From Bacteroidales bacterium (GTDB lineage Bacteria > Bacteroidota > Bacteroidia > Bacteroidales > UBA4417): a stretch of DNA of 64,000 bases. The number at the start of each line of letters is the position of its first letter. Positions within the stretch are counted from its first letter, which is position 1. The position numbers and the translations under genes are program-made. The stretch is from contig JAURYB010000056.1 of assembly GCA_030654075.1 (NCBI GenBank), forward strand, positions 1-64,000. Direction: 5' to 3'. Below the pieces are notes generated by a model. It was not told the DNA's origin, did not search any database, and saw only the letters and a program-made list of their open reading frames with translations. Shown piece after piece: positions 56,238 through 64,000 of this stretch.

Positions 56238-58463
56238 TTATCTGACGTATACCATTTTCTTTGTTTCAACTTTCCCATTTGCCTGAAGCTGATAAAAGTA
56301 AACCCCTGTCGGCAAGCCCATGGCATTAAAAATAAGCTGATGATCTCCCTTGGCCAGCTCATAATCCACCAGTGTTTTTACTTCGCGTCCTGTAAAATCA
56401 TAAACTTTCAAGATGACATGGGCCTCTTTGGGCAGTTGCCAGGTGATGGTTGTGCTTTCGTTGAATGGGTTTGGGTAGTTCCGGATTAATGTATTATCCG
56501 AAATTTGATTTCCGAAAGGTATATGAGCTATTGAAGTATAAATACCGCCACCATTTATTGTTTTTAGTATTGCACCGGATTGATTTCCGACCACATATCC
56601 CGTATCCACGCCTTTTGGGAAACAAACGGAGGTAAGCGAATAGCCATAGGGAACCGGAACAATATTCCAGGTTGAACCGCCATCAGTTGTTTTTAGTAAG
56701 CGGGAAGGCTTTGCTCCGTACATCCCATCTGCGGCAAGGTAACCTACTTGCGGTGTAGGGAAAGATATATTGTACAGATTGGAAGTTGTTCCGGCATCTG
56801 TGGTTGTCCAGCTATTTCCGCCATCCGTAGTTTTTAAAATCTTGCTGTTATGTGCGCCACCGGTACTGGATAATGCATAACCGGTTTGAGAATCAAATGG
56901 GAATAAGATATCATACATATATGATGCCGGAGAATTACCGTCATGTTTAAGTTCCCAATTTGCGCCACCATCAGTTGTTTTATAAATTCTCTCATTTTCT
57001 GTTGCTACATATCCGATTAAATTATCAGTCGGAAAACTCATTGCCATAATATATTTGGAGAAAGACCCAATCGGAGACCAGGTTTTGCCACCATCCGTGG
57101 TTTTAGCCAGCCTGCCTGATTCTCCGCTTACATAACCGGTAGTGGAATTAACAGGGAATTCCACATCATATAATAATTTAGTGTTCCCGCCAGTTAAAGA
57201 ATTCCAATTCTGCCCTCCATCAACTGTTTTTAATATAGTTCCATAATCACCAACAGCATAGCCAGTGTCACTATCCAAAAGCTGAATTTTGATTAAATTT
57301 TTAGATGTATTTGTACTTTGCTGAACCCATGCGTCACCGCCATTTATGGTTTTTAAAATAACCCCGGTGGAACCAGATATATAACCAGTTTGTGAATTGA
57401 CCGGAAAATCAATACTGTTCAGAAAGAAATAGGGGACACCTGTGCGCAGGTTTGACCAGTTTGCACCGCCATCAGCAGTTTTTAGTACTATTCCATTAGA
57501 ACCAACAATAAAACCTGACTGATTATTTATAAAATCGACAGAATTATAAAAATAGGTACCAGAAACATTGGTATTTAGCGTTTGCCAGTTGTTGCCGCCA
57601 TCAGTGGTTTTTAAAGCTGTATTAAAATCGCCGGCAACATAACCGGTTGTTTCATTCTCAGGAAAACAGATTGATTTATATGAGTTATTGCCGGTGTAAA
57701 CTGAAACCCAGGTTTCCCCGGAATCTGTGGTCTTTAAAATGGTTCTGTTGCCTGCAGCATAACCGATTTGATTGCTCACAAAATGAAATGATTTAATATC
57801 GCCAAACGCTGCTAAAACTGGTATCGTTTTTCGAACCCAACTGGTACCGCCGTCAATGGTTTTATAGATTGAATTATTCCCGGATCCATTATGATGTCCG
57901 GATGCAAAACCTGTAAGTTTATCGAATGGAAATCTGATTGCAATTATTCCCTCATCCAATGAGTCCGCCTTTGCCCAATTCAGCCCTCCATCGGTTGTTT
58001 TAAAAATAAAATTACGTTCAAGCCCTATGCTGCCTCCAACATAACCTGTTTGCTCATCAATAAAGTTTATTGAAGATAAATAATAGATTGGGTTACTATT
58101 TAAATTTTGCCAGTTAATTCCACCATCGGTAGTTTTAATAATGGAAGATCCTTCTCCTTGTGCATATCCTACCGCAAAACCTGTTAAACCATTTTGCAGG
58201 AAATCGGCTTGCCGGAGGTTTCTGGTTGTACCGGTGTTAAGTATATCCCAGGTAATGCCACCATCTGCTGATTTCATAACAGTTCCACCATTTCCAATAG
58301 CATAAGCCAGATTTTGATGAATTATATTTACCTGATAAAGGTCGTTTCCTTGCGGCTTCGGGTTCTGCCATATCCAGTCGGATTGCTGAGGAAATACCAT
58401 TGAGGGGAAGGAAAACAGACCGGCCATCACCAGGCCTTTTAAATAATTTGTAGGACTTTGCAT
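56238..58463 (-). CDS. T9SS-exported Ycf48-like beta-propeller protein (14 repeats)
   Basis: This 741-aa protein has a signal peptide (MQSPTNYLKGLVMAGLFSFP...VFPQ) followed by SDWIWQNPKPQGNDLYQVNI, very close to the N-terminus of the gene at 51985. Fourteen Ycf48-like repeats follow (GYAVGDYGTILKTVDGGQNW, GYISGSTGVILKTINGGDAW). The T9SS domain is YPNPFNESTTITWQLPKEAH ... GREVKTLVDYELAKGDHQL ... GLPTGVYFYQLQANGKVET. Over 119 nt its coding DNA differs at six positions from the sorting domain of the sialidase-like gene at 60735. Many repeats carry Tyr in place of the first Trp (GYxxG). Probably surface-exposed; role unknown. Confidence 0.83.
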   Translation of the reverse strand: MQSPTNYLKGLVMAGLFSFPSMVFPQQSDWIWQNPKPQGNDLYQVNIIHQNLAYAIGNGGTVMKSADGGITWDILNTGTTRNLRQADFLQNGLTGFAVGYAQGEGSSIIKTTDGGINWQNLNSNPIYYLSSINFIDEQTGYVGGSIGLERNFIFKTTDGGLNWAKADSLDEGIIAIRFPFDKLTGFASGHHNGSGNNSIYKTIDGGTSWVRKTIPVLAAFGDIKSFHFVSNQIGYAAGNRTILKTTDSGETWVSVYTGNNSYKSICFPENETTGYVAGDFNTALKTTDGGNNWQTLNTNVSGTYFYNSVDFINNQSGFIVGSNGIVLKTADGGANWSNLRTGVPYFFLNSIDFPVNSQTGYISGSTGVILKTINGGDAWVQQSTNTSKNLIKIQLLDSDTGYAVGDYGTILKTVDGGQNWNSLTGGNTKLLYDVEFPVNSTTGYVSGESGRLAKTTDGGKTWSPIGSFSKYIMAMSFPTDNLIGYVATENERIYKTTDGGANWELKHDGNSPASYMYDILFPFDSQTGYALSSTGGAHNSKILKTTDGGNSWTTTDAGTTSNLYNISFPTPQVGYLAADGMYGAKPSRLLKTTDGGSTWNIVPVPYGYSLTSVCFPKGVDTGYVVGNQSGAILKTINGGGIYTSIAHIPFGNQISDNTLIRNYPNPFNESTTITWQLPKEAHVILKVYDFTGREVKTLVDYELAKGDHQLIFNAMGLPTGVYFYQLQANGKVETKKMVYVR

Positions 58464-58489
58464 GACATGAGTTTATTAAAGTGAATAAA

Positions 58490-60697
58490 TTATTTCAGAT
58501 ATAACATTTTCTTTGTTTCCACTTTCCCATTCACCCGAAGCTGATAAAAATAAACCCCGGCAGGCAAGCTCTGAGCATTAAAAGTAGCTGTATGTTCGCC
58601 CTTCTCCTGCTTGCCATCCACAAGGGTTTTCACTTCACGGCCTGTAAAATCATATACTTTTAAAACTACATGAGCATCGTTAGGCAATTGCCAGGTGATG
58701 ATGGTGGCAGTATTAAATGGATTGGGCTGATTTTGATACAATTGAAAAGAATCAGGTGCGGAAGGTGATTCATCAACAGAAGTATATTCACCCGGATCAT
58801 AGGCAAAGAGATAACCCTTATTGTACACCGTTAAAGCTGTTTTTCCACCTGCCCGGGTTAAAATTCTTGTTCCGTGAGTTTGAGAATTTGTATTGAGAGT
58901 TACAAATATTCCCAGATTTCCATCAAACAGCAGATGACTTGGATTGTCTGGATTTAAAGGAGTATGATATATAAAAATATTATTATTACGGTATTCGATA
59001 CCCGAATAATTAATGATAGGGTGCGCTGCTACCGAATTTGTAATCGCACTGTATCCATAATAATTCTGATCGTTGGCAGGCATTATAAAAATGCTGTCGG
59101 CGGAATAAAAGGTTCCGCTCTTTGAAGCCAGTATCGTGATTTCATTCCCTGATTCAGCATTATAAAATGTTGTTGAGTGTTGGTTATTATCTGTAAGAAA
59201 ATAATACCCGCTTTTTTCTCCGGTTATCACTCCGGAAGAAGCTACACTTTTCACCAGCCAGGAATCATTTGCAACGGAATAAAGTAAATGCTCTGCCGGC
59301 TGGGTATAGTTTACAAATTTTACAAGGGAATAGTCTTTAGTGCCAAATACATCAAAATAATTGTTGCTTGTGGCAAAACTGACATTTTTTATGCTATCGG
59401 TTGTTCCGCTATAATTAAATACGGTCATTCCCTGGGCTCCGGGGCCTTTGTAATAAACAATTGTGGCATAGTTATTCCCAAGCCCTATACTCTGAATACC
59501 AGGGAATTGCCCTGCCTGCCAATCGGAATTATAGATCGTCGAATCGCCGCTGAGGATATCGTAAAACACAAGTTTATCTTTTGTGGTAAGGGCAATTATG
59601 TGTCCTCCGATATAGTTTACATTCCTGTAATCGTATGTAATATTAAAATCGTGCTGGGTAAAAGCGCGGGAATAAACATCATAGGTTATCAGGTTAACTT
59701 TATTTCCTTTATCCTTATCGTAAATAATATGATATATACCCTGACCACCGGTTCCCATATCATTAGGAACGAGGTGGGTTTCGTTGTAATTATACTCATA
59801 CGAAAATTCATCAAATGTGCCGGTAAGCGTATTAAATACCCATAAGTATGAAGTGGCCATACCATTTGTACCTACCTCGGATCTTGAATTGAACAGGTAA
59901 CACAATCTGGGGTAAACCCTTTTTAAATCATATTGATGAAGTACATCGTTTATATATATATCGGAGGATTTGGTAACGAAAGTACCCGTATAGGAACTGT
60001 ACCCACCGCATAAGTAAATAGCACCTGAAGTACCCCCAAAAATAAATCCATGCTCCAATTGACGGAATAAAGGCAAGTTTACGCCTGTGATTTCTGAAAG
60101 TGATTTAGTAACCGCGCTATATGCAACCAGCGTTTGCAATGTAAGATTATCTGAAAAGATATTTAAGCACAAGTAATCATCTCCCGTATAAACATCGCCG
60201 TTGAAAGCTGAACCAACTGAAGAGTAGCTTGCGCTTCTGATCTGCGAATCTTCCGCGTCGAAAACATATATTTTTGAGTTGGTTACCACATATCCCATTC
60301 CCGCATTACAACCAAATAATTTTCTGGCAGTAGTCAGTACCTGCCCTTCGAATCGCAAAACAGCAAAATCACTATTTATTGCACTATAAAAAACTGCCAG
60401 CGAATCGTTCAGCAGCATAGCACAACTGCCACCAGCAGCAGCATCTGTCCAGGGAAGAGTCGTAGCTATTGCAGCTGAATCCCAGTTTCCGATAATAGTG
60501 CTGAATGCATAAACCCTGTTTGATACTGTTTCGGAGAATATGATACTGGTTTCGCCAACAGCATATTTGTTATCCGAAGTGAGCGTCTTTCCTACATGTA
60601 GCATATCCCAAAATGATTGCTGCGAATATGCCATCAAAGAGACTGAAAACAGAATGGCTATCACAAAGCCTTTAATATAATTTCCGGAAGTTTTCAT
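58490..60697 (-). CDS. T9SS-exported protein with unassigned beta-propeller-like middle
   Basis: This 735-aa protein has a signal peptide (MKTSGNYIKGFVIAILFSVS...AYSQ) of the same family as its neighbours. Its middle (about residues 40-640) is beta-rich with loosely repeated segments, for example GGTSGAIYLCGGYSSYTGTF and VVTNSKIYVFDAEDSQI. It lacks the DGGxxW kernel and resembles Kelch or other propellers at low similarity. The sorting domain is PNPFNTATIITWQLPNDAH ... GREVKTLVDGKQEKGEHTA ... GVYFYQLRVNGKVETKKM. It therefore shares both ends, but not the middle, with the Ycf48-like genes. Function unknown. Confidence 0.78.
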   Translation of the reverse strand: MKTSGNYIKGFVIAILFSVSLMAYSQQSFWDMLHVGKTLTSDNKYAVGETSIIFSETVSNRVYAFSTIIGNWDSAAIATTLPWTDAAAGGSCAMLLNDSLAVFYSAINSDFAVLRFEGQVLTTARKLFGCNAGMGYVVTNSKIYVFDAEDSQIRSASYSSVGSAFNGDVYTGDDYLCLNIFSDNLTLQTLVAYSAVTKSLSEITGVNLPLFRQLEHGFIFGGTSGAIYLCGGYSSYTGTFVTKSSDIYINDVLHQYDLKRVYPRLCYLFNSRSEVGTNGMATSYLWVFNTLTGTFDEFSYEYNYNETHLVPNDMGTGGQGIYHIIYDKDKGNKVNLITYDVYSRAFTQHDFNITYDYRNVNYIGGHIIALTTKDKLVFYDILSGDSTIYNSDWQAGQFPGIQSIGLGNNYATIVYYKGPGAQGMTVFNYSGTTDSIKNVSFATSNNYFDVFGTKDYSLVKFVNYTQPAEHLLYSVANDSWLVKSVASSGVITGEKSGYYFLTDNNQHSTTFYNAESGNEITILASKSGTFYSADSIFIMPANDQNYYGYSAITNSVAAHPIINYSGIEYRNNNIFIYHTPLNPDNPSHLLFDGNLGIFVTLNTNSQTHGTRILTRAGGKTALTVYNKGYLFAYDPGEYTSVDESPSAPDSFQLYQNQPNPFNTATIITWQLPNDAHVVLKVYDFTGREVKTLVDGKQEKGEHTATFNAQSLPAGVYFYQLRVNGKVETKKMLYLK

Positions 60698-60734
60698 GAC
60701 ATGGATTTTTATCCTTACAGATCAGGATGTATAC

Positions 60735-62351
60735 TTATTTTAAGAGGATCATTTTCTTTGTTTCAACCCTTCCATTTGCCTGAAGCTGATAAAAGTAAAC
60801 CCCTGTCGGCAATCCCATGGCATTAAAAATAAGCTGATGTTCTCCCTTGGACAGCTCATAATCCACCAGTGTTTTAACTTCCCGGCCTGTAAAATCGTAA
60901 ACTTTTAAAACTACATGGGCTTTTTGGGGCAGTTGCCATGAAATAGTTGTATTCCCTGTAAATGGGTTTGGATAGCTCTGGTTAAGAATAATTCTGGCCG
61001 AAAACGGATCTTCATTAGTAGATAATTGATTTTCAATGAGTTTGATACTTCCGTAAAACAATGTATCGGGTCCATAGGGCAGAGCTGTGCGAGGTCCGGC
61101 AGTTGCTATTATCTGTTTACAATATTCTGCGAAATATCCCCGGCGCGTATCTGTTTTAACAATTGCGCCACTTATAAATCTCTTTATGTCAGCAGGGATC
61201 GGTATGGGATCACTCCAATGGACAGCATCATGGCTGAAAGTTACCTGTGTATTTGGATTTTTAACTTTATTCAGATTCAGATACAATGTAAACAATCCTT
61301 CGGCATTGCAATGCATTCTGAAATAATTAAGTGTATCGTTTGGCGCCAGATTCAGTGAAACTGTTTGAGCCGGCTGAAAATCTATACTGATTTTTAATTC
61401 AGGAACACCCAGTTTGTTATTCTTCAGATAGGCAATATAAGTATGATCTGCTGTATCGACCCATGCATCGAAACGGTTCCAGGCAACAGCAATTGAGTCG
61501 GTAACAGTAACGGGTGCTGCCCAACTTGTACCGGTATACCGGACATAGAATAAACGTGGTTTGGCAACGGCAGTGGTTGTTAATTCTCTGCTCATGACAA
61601 TGGTAACGCTACCTTGCCGATCGGGAACAATTGATAAAGTATTATAAATGAATCTATCGACGGGGGCATCCGTAAATTTTACAATTGTTGTTGTTGCTCC
61701 CCAGGTATTTGACGTTGCATTTCGTATCCATTCCCAAACGGTCCCACCATTGCTATACCATCCATAATAATTTGCAACGATATGTACATGGTTGCCTGCA
61801 TCAACAAATAAACCCTCAACTATTGACCCATAATTGCCTGGATGAGTATTTACGAGTTCTTTTACCCAACTTCCGGTTTTATTGTTCACGCAATAGAGAT
61901 CAAAGTACCATTCCGTTCCATAACTAGTTGCTGAGGGATTTGAATAATTTAAATTATTATTCACAGTAATACCAATGAATACTTTACCCGCAGTATCCAC
62001 CGTTAATGCACAGTTTCGTATATCGCCTTCATGTGAAGTAATGATCTGTTCTTTACTCCAGTTTTCTCCATCATCGGTCGATTTAAAATAATACAAATTG
62101 TAGTTGTCAACATATGCAACGTGTTCGCTACCGTTCGGTTCTTTGAAATAAGAGTTAATGGTGTAATGCCCGAAAGATGCGGGATTGGGAAATCCACTTG
62201 TGCGAAAATTTTTACCAATATCCAGGTTTGCACCTCGAAAAACCACAGTGTCGGGAAGGGTTGATTGCGCGTTTACAACCGATCGCCCAACAAGGGTGAA
62301 AAACAGAATTGCCATCACCAGTCCATTAAAATAAATTCCGGGAGTTTTCAT
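60735..62351 (-). CDS. T9SS-exported sialidase-like / BNR-repeat protein
   Basis: This 538-aa protein has a signal peptide (MKTPGIYFNGLVMAILFFTL...VNAQ). The middle has Asp-box elements typical of six-bladed sialidase-type propellers (YYFKSTDDGENWSKEQI, VTFSHDAVHWSDPIPIPAD). No arginine triad could be confirmed, so it is not called a sialidase. The T9SS domain is YPNPFTGNTTISWQLPQKAH ... GREVKTLVDYELSKGEHQL ... GVYFYQLQANGRVETKKM, nearly the same at the DNA level as the one at 56238. The start context is TGTCATG, as in several neighbours. Probably surface-exposed; substrate unknown. Confidence 0.8.
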   Translation of the reverse strand: MKTPGIYFNGLVMAILFFTLVGRSVVNAQSTLPDTVVFRGANLDIGKNFRTSGFPNPASFGHYTINSYFKEPNGSEHVAYVDNYNLYYFKSTDDGENWSKEQIITSHEGDIRNCALTVDTAGKVFIGITVNNNLNYSNPSATSYGTEWYFDLYCVNNKTGSWVKELVNTHPGNYGSIVEGLFVDAGNHVHIVANYYGWYSNGGTVWEWIRNATSNTWGATTTIVKFTDAPVDRFIYNTLSIVPDRQGSVTIVMSRELTTTAVAKPRLFYVRYTGTSWAAPVTVTDSIAVAWNRFDAWVDTADHTYIAYLKNNKLGVPELKISIDFQPAQTVSLNLAPNDTLNYFRMHCNAEGLFTLYLNLNKVKNPNTQVTFSHDAVHWSDPIPIPADIKRFISGAIVKTDTRRGYFAEYCKQIIATAGPRTALPYGPDTLFYGSIKLIENQLSTNEDPFSARIILNQSYPNPFTGNTTISWQLPQKAHVVLKVYDFTGREVKTLVDYELSKGEHQLIFNAMGLPTGVYFYQLQANGRVETKKMILLK

Positions 62352-62373
62352 GACATTTGATTTATTGGTTAAA

Positions 62374-64000
62374 TTACTTCATGTATAACATTTTCTTTGT
62401 TTCTATAATTCCATTCGCATTTAGCTGATAATAATATGCTCCTTTAGATAAGCCTGAAGCATCAAAACATAGGGTATGCATACCTTTGGCCTGCTCACAT
62501 TCCACAAGTGTTTTTACTTCACGGCCCGTAAAATCGTAAACTTTTAAGATAACATGGGCATCTTGAGGCAGTTGCCAGTAAATGGTTGTGCTGCCGGCAA
62601 ATGGGTTAGGATGATTTTGGAAAAGTAATAATCCAGCTGGTGTTGTTTGGCTGGATTCAATACCAAGGTATGATGCGCCTCCATCTGTTGTATGAAGTAT
62701 TGTCCCGTCTTCGCCAACTGCTGTGCCAATTAATTCATTAACGAATGAAACCGAATGTAAACCACTGCATCTGCCACTATCCTGCTGAACCCAATTTAAC
62801 CCGCCATTAACAGATTTATAAATAACGCCAATATTACCTACCGTGTATGCCACCTGTGAACTTACAAACTGAACATCATATAATGTTTCCGAAATGCTGT
62901 TGCGCATCTTGAGCCAGTTTTGTCCTCCATTAGTTGTTTTAAGTATCAGAATTGAATCCATATCCTGGCCTACAGCCAAACCGTTGTTTAAATCAAGAAA
63001 TGAAATAGAGAATAATGTGCTTTCAGGGGCATTACTAACCTGAACTGTCCAGTTGCTTCCACCATCAGATGTATGAAGAATGGTTCCATGATCTCCCACA
63101 GCAGTACCATTATTGTTGTCAACAAAATCAACCCCATACAGATTATAACCCGGATTTTCTGATTGAAGGGCCCAATTTGCGCCTCCATCCGAGGTTCTGA
63201 GTATTCTTCCTCCCTGGCCAACTGCAGTGGCGTGATTAGCGTCAGCTACTGATATATCCGCAAACCACAAATAAAATCCATTCCTGAATTGCTCTACCCA
63301 GGATTGTCCTCCATCATTGGTATGTAATATACTGGCTTCATAACCAGTAGCAAAACCATTATTAGCATCAGCAAAACCAACAGTGTGTAAACCCGGTCCA
63401 CCTATCTGCTGCTGAACCCAATTGCTGCCTCCATCTGAAGTTTTATAAATTGTGCCCTGAGCTCCTACTACTGTTCCATGATTAACATCAGAAAAGCAAA
63501 CGCCATATAATGCACCAACTATTCCACCAGATTGTGCTATCCATGTACTTCCCTGATCGGAAGTTTTAACTATTCCATATCCAACAGCAATTGCGGTGGT
63601 ATCATTCAATACACAAACATCAAAGCCGCCGTCAGGATAATAATAATTTTGCGCTGCTTCCCACGTTTGCCCGCTATCAGATGAGATAAGTATCAGGAAA
63701 CCTCCACAAGCAGCAACACATTTATTTGTATTGAAAAACTTTACACTGTTTATGTCGTCATACGTTTTTTGTGGAGAAATGTTCCAGCTATTTCCGCCAT
63801 CAGCAGTATATAGTATAGTTCCGTTGAAGCCGGCAACAATACCAATATCAGGATTTGAAAATGAAACGCTATAAAACTGCTGATTGATTGGGCTGGTTTG
63901 GGAATTCCAGGTTTTCCCTCCATCGTTACTTCGGAGTATGGTACTATTGTTGCCAACAGCGGTTACGTTATTTTCGTCTATGATATCCACCGCATTCAGT
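62374..64000 (-). CDS. T9SS-exported Ycf48-like beta-propeller protein, N-terminus beyond the window
   Basis: This is the partial 3' part of a gene that runs off the window end. The frame stays open to position 64000, so the GTG at 63990 is not a real start. At least eleven Ycf48-like repeats are visible (GTVVGAQGTIYKTSDGGSNW, GTAVGDHGTILHTSDGGSNW). Several have a His in the lTTDGG position (ILHTSDGG) and start with Gly-Thr instead of Gly-Trp. The T9SS domain is HPNPFAGSTTIYWQLPQDAH ... GREVKTLVECEQAKGMHTL ... GAYYYQLNANGIIETKKM. The ending KGAYYYQL is the most diverged of the tight sub-array. Probably co-transcribed with the genes that follow it on the minus strand. Confidence 0.82.
   Translation of the reverse strand, partial: LNAVDIIDENNVTAVGNNSTILRSNDGGKTWNSQTSPINQQFYSVSFSNPDIGIVAGFNGTILYTADGGNSWNISPQKTYDDINSVKFFNTNKCVAACGGFLILISSDSGQTWEAAQNYYYPDGGFDVCVLNDTTAIAVGYGIVKTSDQGSTWIAQSGGIVGALYGVCFSDVNHGTVVGAQGTIYKTSDGGSNWVQQQIGGPGLHTVGFADANNGFATGYEASILHTNDGGQSWVEQFRNGFYLWFADISVADANHATAVGQGGRILRTSDGGANWALQSENPGYNLYGVDFVDNNNGTAVGDHGTILHTSDGGSNWTVQVSNAPESTLFSISFLDLNNGLAVGQDMDSILILKTTNGGQNWLKMRNSISETLYDVQFVSSQVAYTVGNIGVIYKSVNGGLNWVQQDSGRCSGLHSVSFVNELIGTAVGEDGTILHTTDGGASYLGIESSQTTPAGLLLFQNHPNPFAGSTTIYWQLPQDAHVILKVYDFTGREVKTLVECEQAKGMHTLCFDASGLSKGAYYYQLNANGIIETKKMLYMK

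Noticed and set aside
60735-62351. Calling the BNR-repeat protein a sialidase
   Set aside because: Asp-boxes are visible but the catalytic arginine triad and tyrosine were not found with confidence.
63990-64000. GTG at 63990 as a gene start
   Set aside because: The frame continues to the window edge and begins in the middle of a propeller repeat, so the gene is simply cut.

Overview
The window is chromosomal DNA of a member of the Bacteroidota, probably a Bacteroidales-like environmental lineage. Five things point there: -7 promoter elements of the TAnnTTTG type in front of many genes; many exported proteins ending in a type A C-terminal sorting domain of the type IX secretion system (T9SS), read here as the PNPF...GREVKTLV...GVYFYQL...ETKKM pattern; a gene order around bamA, uppS, nadK and pdxJ that is usual in this phylum; MuiA/DUF4139, DUF6089 and PspC/LiaF-like families; and intergenic DNA rich in short palindromes and 6-7 bp tandem repeats. 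No rRNA, tRNA or CRISPR array was seen.

Layout. 1-690: wreck of an IS200/REP-associated (RAYT) transposase with its palindromes. 690-4083: 2-oxoacid:ferredoxin oxidoreductase (korA, korB, minus strand) and, divergently, a 55-residue 2[4Fe-4S] ferredoxin. 4267-7244: one T9SS-exported protein, a DUF559 endonuclease-like gene with palindromes, and a secreted protein of unknown function. 7464-11688: sucA and sucB, so the ferredoxin-linked and NAD-linked routes of 2-oxoglutarate oxidation lie within 11 kb; lpd (E3) is not in the window. 11635-12834: a direct duplication of the sucB 3' end and its terminator that brackets a PIN-type toxin-antitoxin pair. 12856-19871: creD, a 184-bp MITE-like element, a MuiA-like protein with a SusC-type insert, nadB, a heptanucleotide repeat array, a gamma carbonic anhydrase-like protein and a YugP-type metalloprotease. 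20233-29195 (minus): envelope biogenesis and NAD(P) genes (two ompH, bamA, uppS, DUF6089, nadK, a small Omp85 barrel, CBS protein). 29279-31508 (plus): pdxJ, a MORN-repeat protein, an alpha/beta hydrolase. 31748-34329 (minus): LiaF-like, PspC, tatC. 34456-36099 (plus): C69 dipeptidase.

36243-64000 is a continuous minus-strand block of twelve large exported proteins, the last one cut by the window end. Most are beta-propellers: Ycf48-like Asp-box repeats, PQQ-like or other. Two are parallel beta-helices. All end in a T9SS sorting domain. In the tight sub-array from 48141 to 64000 the genes lie about 22-39 bp apart. They have related signal peptides, related start contexts and, in places, nearly identical DNA for the sorting domain, while the middles are of unrelated folds. 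This conserved-ends, variable-middle arrangement, with evidence of recent sequence exchange between neighbours, is the most unusual system in the window. Its biological role is unknown.
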